Shown: positions 15,288 through 24,272, counted from the stretch's first letter. The stretch is DNA of 26,812 bases from CAYUJH01 sp964394585 (GCA_964394585.1 CAYMYI010000051.1:1-26812), one strand, 5' to 3'. Translations and numbers: made by a program. Notes: generated by a model from the sequence alone, not told the origin.

Positions 15288-16523
15288 ATGAAACGCTTAT
15301 ACTTTCCACTTTTTATTCTGACCGGTCTGTTGTTTTCTTGCGATAACGACGAAGACAATACTGTAAACCCAAGTGTACAAGCACCAGCCACCTACAGTTT
15401 TGAGCGCAATGGGCAAAGTACCGTTTCTTTCACGGGTCAAACTGCCCGCATTTTAATGGCAGAAGAATTGATTGATGCCATGCTCGATTTTTCGGCTACC
15501 GATGAGCAAATGCTTGAGATGTTCCGCAACGAAACGGCTTCAGGAGGAGATGCTAACCCGTTCAGCAATGCCGATCTGAATGCCGAAGGAAAAAACATCA
15601 AAGGAAAAGTGGCTGCTTCATACGATTTCTTTTCGGCGAATACTACCGAAGCCAGCCAAATTAGAGCCGACTTTGAAACCTGGATTCGCGCTCAATACAC
15701 CGAAGTGGCTCCAAACCGAAACAGTTTAGCGGCACCGGGTGTCCCAGGGCAACTTGCCGATGGCAGTTCCATCCGCTATGTAAATGCACAGGGCTTGGAG
15801 TACGACCAAGCCGTTACCAAAGGGTTAATTGGTGCTTTGATGGCAGACCAAATGGCGAACCATTACCTGAGTAGTTCAAAACTCGACGAAGGAAATAACC
15901 GCGCGAATAACGACGCTGACGAAACATCGGAAGGGCAGCCCTACACTACCATGGAACACTACTGGGACGAAGCCTATGGATATGCATATGGGACCTCTAT
16001 AGACCCTGCCAACCCCAATGCAACCATCGGTGGCGATGATAGCTTTGTAAACAAATACATTGCCCGCCAAGAAGGTGATCCTGACTTTGCAGGAACGGCG
16101 CAAGCCATTTTTGAGGCATTTAAACTAGGGCGTGCGGCTATTGTAGCTAAAGACTACAGCCTGCGCGACCAACAAGCTGAAATCATTCGGGCTAAACTTG
16201 CTGAAATTATTGCCGTGCGTGCCGTTTACTACTTGCAAATTGCTAAAACGACCATGCCCGACGACCGCTCGAACTTTAACCTTTACGGCGAAGCACTCCA
16301 CGACCTCTCTGAAGGATATGGATTTATTTACAGTCTTCGGTTTGCTCGCCGCCCGAACTCCAACGAGCCGTATTTTACACGTTCTGAGGTAGATGCTTTA
16401 TTAGCTGATCTCATGGGCGATGGTCCTAATGGGTTGTGGGATGTAACCAACGAAACCCTCGACGACCTCTCCGATAGAATTGCAGCAAAATTTGACTTCA
16501 CCGTTGAACAAGCCGGTTCTTAA
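15288..16523 (+). CDS. DUF4856 family lipoprotein of the metal-uptake operon
   Basis: A 411-residue lipoprotein. The signal peptide ends in a lipobox (LLFS-C18), and an acidic stretch (DNDEDN) follows the cysteine. The mature part, with ATYSFERNGQSTVSFTGQTAR, MEHYWDEAYGYAYG and a helical C-terminal half (AIFEAFKLGRAAIVAKDY; YLQIAKT), matches my memory of the DUF4856 family of Bacteroidota. That family is related in its helical fold to imelysins and often lies beside them. It is first in a four-gene plus-strand run with an imelysin-like lipoprotein, an HTTM protein and a FecA-like receptor. Its location should be the periplasmic or outer face of a membrane. A role in metal binding or delivery is inferred from context. 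Two operator-like palindromes precede it. Confidence 0.82.
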   Translation: MKRLYFPLFILTGLLFSCDNDEDNTVNPSVQAPATYSFERNGQSTVSFTGQTARILMAEELIDAMLDFSATDEQMLEMFRNETASGGDANPFSNADLNAEGKNIKGKVAASYDFFSANTTEASQIRADFETWIRAQYTEVAPNRNSLAAPGVPGQLADGSSIRYVNAQGLEYDQAVTKGLIGALMADQMANHYLSSSKLDEGNNRANNDADETSEGQPYTTMEHYWDEAYGYAYGTSIDPANPNATIGGDDSFVNKYIARQEGDPDFAGTAQAIFEAFKLGRAAIVAKDYSLRDQQAEIIRAKLAEIIAVRAVYYLQIAKTTMPDDRSNFNLYGEALHDLSEGYGFIYSLRFARRPNSNEPYFTRSEVDALLADLMGDGPNGLWDVTNETLDDLSDRIAAKFDFTVEQAGS

Positions 16524-16542
16524 TCTTATTTTTGAATTTTAA

Positions 16543-16559
16543 TTTAGACTAAGTTTAAT
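16543..16559 (+). promoter_or_regulatory. Putative metal-responsive operator, copy 3
   Basis: TTTAGACTAAGTTTAAT lies in the 83-base gap between the DUF4856 and imelysin-like genes. It matches copies 1 and 2 over TTTAGAYTA and has the rough two-fold symmetry TTTAGACT / AAGTTTAA. It may let the second gene respond to the same regulator. Confidence 0.45.
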
Positions 16560-16606
16560 TAAGTGATTGAGCAGCAATGCTGCCTATTTCAATAGATACT
16601 TTCGCT

Positions 16607-17704
16607 ATGAAAAAAACAGGTTTTTTACTACTACTCTTCTTAGGAATAGTCGCTTGTACCGACGATGAAGAATCGAATATTACCTTGCCCGATACCTTCG
16701 ATCGAACCGCCATGTTAACTCATTGGGCCGATAACTTCATCGTGCTGGGCTACGAGGCTTACCAAACTTCGTTGGAAAACCTCTCAACAGCTTCTTCCGC
16801 TTTTATAAACGAAACCAACACTGCTCATCTGCAACAACTCAAACAAGCATGGCTTAATGCATACATTGCCTGGCAACGCGTTTCTATGTTTGAAATTGGC
16901 AAAGCCGAAGCACTTACCTTACGCGATTTTACGAACATCTACCCTACAAATGCTACCAAGATAGAAGAGAACATCTTGTCGGGTAGCTATAATTTTATGT
17001 TGCCTTCTACCCGCGACCAACAAGGGTTCCCCGCAATCGATTACTTGCTGCATGGCACCGGCAGTACCGAAGCCGAAGTAGCAGCAACTTTTGCACAAAG
17101 TGAAGGACACCGCCAATACTTACAAGCGTTAGTGAGCCGATTGGTAGAATTAAACCAAGAAGTACTCAACGATTGGAAAGGCGGCTTCCGTGAATCGTTC
17201 ATTGCCAACAATGGGTCTGAAGCAAGCAGTTCCGTAAACAAAATGGTAAACGACTACATGTTCTACTATGAAAAAGCACTACGCGCCGGGAAAATCGGAA
17301 TTCCGGCAGGAGTATTTTCAAACCAACCCCTTAGCGACCGCGTAGAGGCTTTCTATCGTAAAGATGTCTCTAAAACCTTGTTTATGGAGGCCTTACAAGC
17401 CACTTCTAATTTCTTTTCGGGAACGTCAGCGAATGGAAATGGACCTAGTTTGGCAGCCTATCTCGATTTTGTCAATGCGATTACAGAAGGTGAACCCCTT
17501 CGCGCTTCTATTGAGGGGCAGTTCCAAGAGGCTATGACTGTGGGAAATCAACTTAGCGAAAACTTCTTCCAAGAAGTAGAAACCAACAACAACGCCATGC
17601 TTGCTACTTACGATGCTTTGCAGAAAAATGTGGTATTGCTCAAAGTGGATATGTTTCAAGCACTCAATATTCGAGTGGATTATGTAGATGCCGATGGCGA
17701 CTAA
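16607..17704 (+). CDS. Imelysin-like lipoprotein (peptidase M75 family)
   Basis: A 365-residue lipoprotein. The ATG at 16607 gives MKKTGFLLLLFLGIVAC with C17 as the lipidated cysteine, followed by an acidic linker; an upstream in-frame ATG at 16577 would add an unlikely ten-residue leader. The body is helical and imelysin-like: LKQAWLNAYIAWQRVSMFEIG in the first half, QGFPAIDYLLHGTG in the middle, and SLAAYLDFVNA near the end. In classical imelysins the middle segment carries GxHxxE, as in GFHAxEYLLWG; here His is replaced by Pro and Glu by Asp. Metal ligation by that motif is therefore doubtful, and binding rather than proteolysis is likely. Imelysins are tied to iron uptake, which agrees with the receptor two genes downstream. 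Confidence 0.85.
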   Translation: MKKTGFLLLLFLGIVACTDDEESNITLPDTFDRTAMLTHWADNFIVLGYEAYQTSLENLSTASSAFINETNTAHLQQLKQAWLNAYIAWQRVSMFEIGKAEALTLRDFTNIYPTNATKIEENILSGSYNFMLPSTRDQQGFPAIDYLLHGTGSTEAEVAATFAQSEGHRQYLQALVSRLVELNQEVLNDWKGGFRESFIANNGSEASSSVNKMVNDYMFYYEKALRAGKIGIPAGVFSNQPLSDRVEAFYRKDVSKTLFMEALQATSNFFSGTSANGNGPSLAAYLDFVNAITEGEPLRASIEGQFQEAMTVGNQLSENFFQEVETNNNAMLATYDALQKNVVLLKVDMFQALNIRVDYVDADGD

Positions 17705-17730
17705 TTCGTAACTGAAAGCAATATAATATC

Positions 17731-19131
17731 ATGCTCAGCACCTCGATTTCTGCCCCTCAGCAAGAAAAATTTATATTAAAACAATACCTCAAAAAAACGC
17801 AAAAGGCTGCCCCGTTGGCAGTCTTTCGCATTTTCTTTGGGGTAATGATGCTAGCGAGCCTCATTCGGTTTTGGGCAAATGGCTGGATAGAAAAGCTGTA
17901 CATCCGTCCTTCGTTTTTCTTTTCGTACTATGGATTTGAATGGGTGAAACCCTTGGGCATCTATACATATGGGTTGTTCATAGTTTGCGGGATCGCTGCT
18001 CTTGCCATAGCGCTCGGCTATCGGTATCGACTTGCGATGCTCACCTTTTTCCTCAGTTTTACTTACATCGAACTGATGGATAAAACTACCTACCTTAACC
18101 ACTACTATTTCATCAGCATTCTGAGTTTTGTGATGCTTTGGCTTCCCGCACATGCTTATTTTTCGCTCGATGCCCTTCGAAAGACTACTCTAGCCTCGGC
18201 AATAGTCCCGAAATGGACAATTGATTCGCTCAAACTCCTTTTAGGGATTGTGTATTTCTATGCTGGGCTCGCCAAACTAAATTCCGACTGGCTCTTGAGG
18301 GCAATGCCCTTAAAAATATGGCTTCCATCGCGGTACGACCTCCCGCTCTTAGGCGATTGGCTTCACCAAGAATGGCTTATTTATGCATTCAGTTGGGCAG
18401 GTGCTCTGTACGACCTCACCATTCCTTTTTTACTACTGCACCGAAAAACTCGCTGGGCTGCTTTTGGCTTGGTGGTCATTTTCCATATACTCACCCGCGT
18501 ACTTTTCCCCATCGGGATGTTCCCTTACATTATGATTGTGAGCGCCACCATTTTTTTTAGCTCTGCTTGGCACGAGCGTATCATTGGCGTGTTGCGTAAA
18601 GCGTTCCAATACCTTCCATTTCCTAGCAGGGCGGCAGCGTACCGAGCCACCTATCACGATCGGTTCACCCCAATAAAAGTAGGGGTACTTTCCTTGTTTT
18701 TTCTCCTTCAGGTGTTGTTGCCTTTTCGATATCTGCTATATCCGGGGGAATTGTTTTGGACAGAAGAGGGCTTTCGGTTCTCATGGCGTGTAATGCTTAT
18801 TGAAAAAGTAGGGTATGCTAATTTTAAAGTGGTTAGCGGAAAAACAGGAGAACAGTTCTATGTACAAAACCAAGACTTCTTGACCTCTTTCCAAGAAAAA
18901 CAGATGGCTACACAGCCCGATTTTATCCTGGAGTATGCCCATTATTTAAAAGAATATTTTGAAAGCCAAGGCCACGAAGAAATCGAGATTTATGTGGAAA
19001 ACTATGTAGCGCTGAACGGCAGGCGTAGCCGCCTTTTTATAGACCCCACCGTAAACTTAGCCGCAGAAAAAGAATCTTTTAAACATAAAACTTGGATACT
19101 CCCTTTTACCGATGAAATTAAAGGGCTTTAA
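17731..19131 (+). CDS. HTTM domain membrane protein (vitamin K-dependent gamma-carboxylase-like)
   Basis: A 466-residue integral membrane protein. An N-terminal block of roughly ten hydrophobic helices carries HTTM landmarks: APLAVFRIFFGVMMLASLIR at about residue 27-46, the conserved TTYLNHYYF (N123, H124), and YFYAGLAKLNSDWLLRAMPL at about 175-194. A C-terminal soluble part of about 110 residues follows (from WTEEGFRFSWRVMLIEKVGY). This is the HTTM fold related to vitamin K-dependent gamma-glutamyl carboxylase, with the usual carboxylase-like WRVML region after the membrane part. It starts 26 bases after the imelysin-like gene. Whether the bacterial enzyme modifies glutamates is not known. 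Its position between lipoprotein genes and a TonB receptor suggests it matures or assists a metal-uptake component. Confidence 0.85.
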   Translation: MLSTSISAPQQEKFILKQYLKKTQKAAPLAVFRIFFGVMMLASLIRFWANGWIEKLYIRPSFFFSYYGFEWVKPLGIYTYGLFIVCGIAALAIALGYRYRLAMLTFFLSFTYIELMDKTTYLNHYYFISILSFVMLWLPAHAYFSLDALRKTTLASAIVPKWTIDSLKLLLGIVYFYAGLAKLNSDWLLRAMPLKIWLPSRYDLPLLGDWLHQEWLIYAFSWAGALYDLTIPFLLLHRKTRWAAFGLVVIFHILTRVLFPIGMFPYIMIVSATIFFSSAWHERIIGVLRKAFQYLPFPSRAAAYRATYHDRFTPIKVGVLSLFFLLQVLLPFRYLLYPGELFWTEEGFRFSWRVMLIEKVGYANFKVVSGKTGEQFYVQNQDFLTSFQEKQMATQPDFILEYAHYLKEYFESQGHEEIEIYVENYVALNGRRSRLFIDPTVNLAAEKESFKHKTWILPFTDEIKGL

Positions 19132-19177
19132 CTATACGATAATGCTTATACGATTTTTTTCATTGCCATCTTGCTCG

Positions 19178-21640
19178 ATGGCAAGGTATGTTTTTTTCAT
19201 TACCATGCTATTGAGCATACAAGTCAAGGCTCAGTTTACCATATCGGGTATTGTAGTGGATGCGGAAGCCAACCAAGCCCTCGCCAATGCCGATGTGTTT
19301 AGCAAGCGCGGTAGTAGCATAGTAAAAACTAACCGAAACGGCGCTTTTAAGTTCACCGAACTCCCTCAAGGAGAACATGCGCTAATTGTTTTTAAAATGG
19401 GATATGCATCACGCGAAATCCGCTTAACGGTTCAAAGCGATACAACGCTTAGCATTTCATTGCAGCCATTTAGCCGAGAACTCACGGCGGTAACCGTAAG
19501 CCAGCAACGCGAAGAACGATTTAGCCTCACACGCCTGAACCCTGTGGAGGGTACGGCAATTTATGCCGGAAAAAAATCGGAAGTGGTTCTACTCGACCAA
19601 GCTGTCGCGAACTTAGCGGCAAACAATGCCCGCCAAATTTACGCCCAAGTAGTAGGACTCAATATTTACGAAAATAACGACGCGGGCTTGCAACTCAATG
19701 TGGGGGGGCGTGGCCTCGACCCCAACCGAACTGCCAATTTTAATACGCGGCAAAACGGCTACGATATCAGTGCCGATGTGCTTGGCTATCCCGAAAGTTA
19801 CTATACCCCCCCTGCAGAAGCCCTCAGCCAAATACAAGTGGTGCGAGGTGCCGCTTCGCTCCAATACGGAACACAATTCGGAGGGCTTATCAATTTTAAG
19901 CTCAAACAGCCGAATCCCGAAAAAAAAATAGCATTGGTTTCTCGCCAATCGCTTGGGTCATTCAATCTTTTTACAAGTTTCAACAGCCTTTCGGGAACAG
20001 TGGGGAAATTCAGTTATTACACCTATTTCAATTATAAAACCGGAGAAGGATTTCGCGAAAATTCCGATTTTGACTCAAAGAACGCGTTTCTCATGGCGCG
20101 CTATCAACTTAGCGAAAAAACGGCATTTACCGTAGAAGCAACCTACTTACACTACTTGGCGCAACAGGCAGGCGGTTTAACCGATACGCAATTTGCCGAA
20201 GATTTCACTTTTAGCAATCGAGAGCGCAATTGGTTTGAAGTAGATTGGCGCTTGCTTTCCGTAAAAGTAGACCATAAATTCTCTTCTAAATCCGATTTTA
20301 GCTTGAATCTTTTTGGGCTTGATGCCGAACGTAATGCATTGGGATTCCGAGGAGACCCTCAACGCCCTGAGCGCAACCCTATCACAGAGCCCGACGATGT
20401 GGAGGCTTTCACCCGCGATTTGATCAAAGGGCAGTTCCGCAATTGGGGAGCGGAAGCTCGCTTTCTTACCCGCTACTCACTCATAAGGCGCAACGCCGTT
20501 TTCCTAATCGGGGCTAAATTTTACCAAGCCAATAACCGTTCGGTGCAAGGCCCTGGTACACCGGGGGGCGACGCCAACTTTTCATTCCAAAATACTATAT
20601 ACCCCTCCTACCCTAACCAATCTGCGTTTGATTTCCCCAACCTAAATTTTGCACTTTTCGGCGAGCATATCTTCTTTGTGAACGACCGGCTCTCTATCAC
20701 CCCTGGTTTCCGATTAGAGCATATTAAAACCGAATCGGAAGGTAGCTATACCGAAGTACGTTACGACAACGCCGGGAACGAAATTTTCCGTCAACCACTC
20801 AGCGACAACCGCCAACTCGAGCGTACCTTCGTGCTTTTAGGTGTCGGAGGAAGCTATACAGTTTCGGACGATCTGGAACTATACGGCAATATTTCGCAAA
20901 ACTATCGGTCGGTAACGTTTAGCGATATTCGTGTTGTGAACCCTACGTTTATTATCGATCCTAACATACAAGATGAAAAGGGGTTCACGAGTGATATGGG
21001 TATGCGAGGTAAATGGAAAGGGCAGCTTTCGTACGACGTTGGAGCATTTGCAATTTTATATAACGACCGCATCGGGACTATTTTGGAAGCATCCGGCCCT
21101 AATAAAGGCGATAGAGTTCGCAAAAATATCGGCGATGCCCTTATGTATGGGTTGGAACTTTTTTTAGACTGGAATGCTGCCCAAACGTTGGCGATATCGA
21201 ACCGGCAGGTGCGTTTAAATCCTTTTATCAACTTAGCACTTACACAATCGGAATATCTTGCTAGCGAAGAAAACAACGTAGCAGGCAGAAATGTAGAATT
21301 TATTCCTGCGGTAAACCTGAAAACCGGCTTGCGCTTTGGATACCGAAATTTACAGGGAAGCCTTCAGTACACCTACCTTTCAGAGCAATACACCGATGCC
21401 GAAAACACCGGGGTAGCCCCGGAAGGCGATAGCCGTGAAGGCATCATTGGGGAAATTCCTGCTTATGGCATTATGGATGCTTCGCTTTCCTACCGGTATA
21501 AATTTTTGCAATTTGAAACCGGAATTAATAACCTACTCGATGCTCGCTACTTTACCCGCCGTGCCACCGGCTACCCAGGGCCGGGCATTATTCCATCGCC
21601 TCCGCGTAGCTTTTATGTTACCATACAAGGGAGTTTTTAA
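19178..21640 (+). CDS. FecA-like TonB-dependent outer-membrane receptor
   Basis: An 820-residue outer-membrane importer. The ATG at 19178 gives a short classical signal peptide (MARYVFFITMLLSIQVKAQ). In-frame ATGs at 19142 and 19112 are possible; the latter overlaps the HTTM gene by 20 bases. Order: a carboxypeptidase-like regulatory domain (about 20-96), a TonB-box-like segment TAVTVSQQ (about 103-110), a plug with LNVGGRGLDPNRTANFNTRQ, DISADVLGYPESYYTPP and VRGAASLQYGTQFGGLINF (to about 240), then a 22-strand type barrel ending YVTIQGSF with the usual terminal Phe. The plug motifs match Bacteroidota receptors annotated as FecA, so an iron chelate is the likely substrate, though the sequence cannot fix it. 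No FecI/FecR pair lies in the window. Its stop overlaps that of the convergent kinase gene. Confidence 0.92.
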   Translation: MARYVFFITMLLSIQVKAQFTISGIVVDAEANQALANADVFSKRGSSIVKTNRNGAFKFTELPQGEHALIVFKMGYASREIRLTVQSDTTLSISLQPFSRELTAVTVSQQREERFSLTRLNPVEGTAIYAGKKSEVVLLDQAVANLAANNARQIYAQVVGLNIYENNDAGLQLNVGGRGLDPNRTANFNTRQNGYDISADVLGYPESYYTPPAEALSQIQVVRGAASLQYGTQFGGLINFKLKQPNPEKKIALVSRQSLGSFNLFTSFNSLSGTVGKFSYYTYFNYKTGEGFRENSDFDSKNAFLMARYQLSEKTAFTVEATYLHYLAQQAGGLTDTQFAEDFTFSNRERNWFEVDWRLLSVKVDHKFSSKSDFSLNLFGLDAERNALGFRGDPQRPERNPITEPDDVEAFTRDLIKGQFRNWGAEARFLTRYSLIRRNAVFLIGAKFYQANNRSVQGPGTPGGDANFSFQNTIYPSYPNQSAFDFPNLNFALFGEHIFFVNDRLSITPGFRLEHIKTESEGSYTEVRYDNAGNEIFRQPLSDNRQLERTFVLLGVGGSYTVSDDLELYGNISQNYRSVTFSDIRVVNPTFIIDPNIQDEKGFTSDMGMRGKWKGQLSYDVGAFAILYNDRIGTILEASGPNKGDRVRKNIGDALMYGLELFLDWNAAQTLAISNRQVRLNPFINLALTQSEYLASEENNVAGRNVEFIPAVNLKTGLRFGYRNLQGSLQYTYLSEQYTDAENTGVAPEGDSREGIIGEIPAYGIMDASLSYRYKFLQFETGINNLLDARYFTRRATGYPGPGIIPSPPRSFYVTIQGSF

Positions 21641-23913
21641 GCTTTCGCAAACTCTACCCAAAACGTAGCGCCCTCTCCTACTTGGCTTTCGCACCAAATA
21701 CGCCCATCCATAGCGTCGATGTATTTTTTTACAATGGCAAGCCCTAGCCCGGTAGAACTTTCACCGGCTGTGGGTTTTGCTGCTAACTTCTCAAACTTTA
21801 CGAAGAGCTTTTTTAGGTCGGCTTCGTGAATTCCCGGTCCTTCGTCGCGAATGTAGGCACGCCAACTCCCTTGCGATTGATCAACGCCATACCACACTGT
21901 TTTCTGTAATGGTGAAAATTTAATAGCATTGGAGAATAGATTTTCAAAAACCTGCCGGAGATAGGCAGGATCTACCTCTACTTTGGCAGATAGAGGCGCT
22001 ATACCTGTATCGATTAATTGGATTTCTTTTTTTTCGGCAACATTTGCAAACGTCTGAGCCGTTTCTGCCAAAAGCGTTGGAAACGATACGGGTTGCATTT
22101 GCAAAGCAAGACGCTCTTTATCGATAGCAGTTACATCTAAGATACGGCCAATCAGATTTTGTTGGCGGGCAACCGAATCTTTCATCATTTGAATACAGGT
22201 CTTAGTTTCCTCCAACAAACTTTTTTCAGTACTTTCAATAATAGTGAGCAACCCTTTTATTTGACTTAAAGGGCTTTTTAAATCGTGCGCTACCACTCCT
22301 ACTAGCAGATTTTTTTCTTCATTAAGTTCCAATAAACGGATATTTTGTTTTTCTAGCTGCTGAGCTTGTTCAGCAAGTGTATCGGCTTGTTGCAAAATTT
22401 CATCACGCTGACTTTTAATTTCCGCGTTTAGCTGTACCAAATTGGTATTAGCCATCAGTTGCTGTCTATTTTGCCGATAGATAACCCCCAACATCAATAG
22501 TGAAATCACGAGGGCAACTCCAATAAACCACTGCTTACGTTTGCGCTCTTCAATTTCCATTTCGTAAGCCATCCGTACTTTTTCTTGGGCAAATGCTAGC
22601 GAATCTTTTTCTTTATAAAAAGTATACTCCGCTTCGATACGAGCGATTTCTTGCAAATTTTCGCGATTACTCATCGAATCTTCCAATGCCTCATACCGAT
22701 CGCGTAGTTGATATGCCTCTCTGTAGTTCTGTTGAGCTAGCTGTACTCTTGACAATATTTCCAAGGCATCAAACAGGTTTTGCACATTCTGATTTTCTTC
22801 GGCTAATTGCTGACTCTGCACCGCATAACGATAGGCTTGTTCAATGTCCCCTTTTTTGAGGTACACTTCGGCAAGATTGTGCAAAATGTATCCGGTTGAT
22901 CCAGTTCCTTGTACTCTTTGCTTAATGGCTAACGCCTCTTTCAAACTATTCTCTGCTTTTTGCAGAGAGTCTTCGTGAAGGTAGGCATCTCCAAGAGAAA
23001 TGTAAACCCCTGCAAGTCCGAGGGGATAGTCCAAGGATTTGAACAGCGTCAGAGCTTGATTAGAGTACCATTTTGCAGAGTCGTATGCTTGCATATCGAC
23101 ATAAATTTCCGCCATATTGCTATAGGTAATTCCCAAAGAGCGAGTGTTGCCATATCTCTTATCGAGCTGAATTGCCTTATGATAATAAGGAAGCACTTTG
23201 TGGTCGTCTCCAATATTTTTGTAGAGTGTGGCTATATTCTGTATAAGAGAACTTTGCTTTTCGGGCTGCTGTAGTTTTTCTCGAATTTTTAAAGCTGCAA
23301 TAAAATCTTCTAGTGCATGATAAATTTTTCCTCGGTAAAAGAAAATAATCGCTCGCTGGTTGTAGCACAGCGCTTTTCCTTCAAGGTTATCCGCTTTATC
23401 GTGCAGTTCTAGTGCTCTAGTGATGTACTCATAGGCTTTTTCGTAGTCTTGGTTGCCTTCGCCTTCCACGGTAGAAAGTCCGTGTAGAGCATCGCCCATG
23501 CAGCTCCAATATTCTTGTTTTTTAGCAATTGAATACGCAAGCTGAAATTGGTCGTGTGCCTCTTTGTAATGTCCTTTTCGCAGCACTGCCCAACCCAGGT
23601 GTATCATAGCGGAGGCTTTTCCTTTGGGGTATGCAATGGTTTCGGCAAGGTTGATGGCTTGCATTCCATACTCAAACGTTTTGGCTGAGTCTACATTCAC
23701 ATATTCAAATGCCAGCTGCACCCAAATGTTGATTTTGGTGCTATCGGGCACCTTGGCATTCAACAGAGACTTTAACGAGTCAATGCGCTCTTCATTCTGT
23801 GCATTGCAAAATGGCTGTAGCCCTACTAATGAGCACAGATAAACCAAAACGAATACCCAAAAACGTTTTCTGAAACAGGCCATACGGGGTAAAAAAGAAT
23901 TGTAACGGTTCAT
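21637..23913 (-). CDS. TPR-sensor histidine kinase
   Basis: A 758-residue membrane histidine kinase. An N-terminal signal/anchor (about 17-36) leads into a periplasmic sensor of about eight TPR repeats (roughly 60-410). Then come one TM helix (about 463-479), a coiled coil (485-533) and a kinase core of HisKA plus HATPase_c. The H-box VVAHDLKSPL gives H543 as phosphoacceptor. The N-box is ENLFSNAIKF (N662), G1 is DEGPGI (690-695), the F-box LFVKFEKL, and G2 GESSTGLGLAIVKKYI. No receiver domain and no response regulator gene is nearby, so it is an orphan kinase here. The start at 23913 is kept; the ATG at 23883 is an equally plausible start just before the hydrophobic segment. Its final codons overlap the end of the TonB receptor gene. 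Confidence 0.92.
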   Translation of the reverse strand: MNRYNSFLPRMACFRKRFWVFVLVYLCSLVGLQPFCNAQNEERIDSLKSLLNAKVPDSTKINIWVQLAFEYVNVDSAKTFEYGMQAINLAETIAYPKGKASAMIHLGWAVLRKGHYKEAHDQFQLAYSIAKKQEYWSCMGDALHGLSTVEGEGNQDYEKAYEYITRALELHDKADNLEGKALCYNQRAIIFFYRGKIYHALEDFIAALKIREKLQQPEKQSSLIQNIATLYKNIGDDHKVLPYYHKAIQLDKRYGNTRSLGITYSNMAEIYVDMQAYDSAKWYSNQALTLFKSLDYPLGLAGVYISLGDAYLHEDSLQKAENSLKEALAIKQRVQGTGSTGYILHNLAEVYLKKGDIEQAYRYAVQSQQLAEENQNVQNLFDALEILSRVQLAQQNYREAYQLRDRYEALEDSMSNRENLQEIARIEAEYTFYKEKDSLAFAQEKVRMAYEMEIEERKRKQWFIGVALVISLLMLGVIYRQNRQQLMANTNLVQLNAEIKSQRDEILQQADTLAEQAQQLEKQNIRLLELNEEKNLLVGVVAHDLKSPLSQIKGLLTIIESTEKSLLEETKTCIQMMKDSVARQQNLIGRILDVTAIDKERLALQMQPVSFPTLLAETAQTFANVAEKKEIQLIDTGIAPLSAKVEVDPAYLRQVFENLFSNAIKFSPLQKTVWYGVDQSQGSWRAYIRDEGPGIHEADLKKLFVKFEKLAAKPTAGESSTGLGLAIVKKYIDAMDGRIWCESQVGEGATFWVEFAKA

Positions 23914-24064
23914 TGGTTGTTAGCGTCTAAACAAGTGCAAGCCGTAAGAGATTATGCAAAATACGAATCATCTTGTAACGAGTTTAGGTTCTATTACGTT
24001 TTTTATAGTAGGCTATTAATAGAGCCACATGTATTTCTAAACCCAACTAAACTTTGAAAAAATC

Positions 24065-24253
24065 ATGAAACTAGTAAGAGCAGAAGACGACAAAATGGTA
24101 TTTGGCGTATGCGGTGGGTTAGCCCGCTACTTCGATATCGACTCAAGTTTGTTACGCATTATTTTTGCCATTTTCACCATTTTGGGGATAGGCTCCCCAA
24201 TTTTAATTTACTTAGTGATGGCAGCTATTTTACCTCGCGATTATTACTATTAA
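24065..24253 (+). CDS. Small PspC-domain membrane protein
   Basis: A 62-residue protein made of a single PspC domain. It has a polar start followed by the signature MVFGVCGGLARYFDIDSSLL, then a hydrophobic helix pair (RIIFAIFTILGIG and ILIYLVMAAILP). PspC domains belong to envelope-stress (phage-shock) systems, but stand-alone copies are common in Bacteroidota and their role is unclear. It is monocistronic, divergent from the kinase gene with 151 bases between them, and ends in a strong bidirectional terminator. The divergent arrangement hints at shared control without proving it. Confidence 0.88.
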   Translation: MKLVRAEDDKMVFGVCGGLARYFDIDSSLLRIIFAIFTILGIGSPILIYLVMAAILPRDYYY

Positions 24254-24272
24254 TACACGCCTATGGTAATGA

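Noticed and set aside
15288..21640. Polysaccharide-utilisation (SusC/SusD) locus
   Set aside because: The receptor plug matches FecA-like proteins and the lipoproteins are DUF4856/imelysin-like; no SusD or glycosidase is present.
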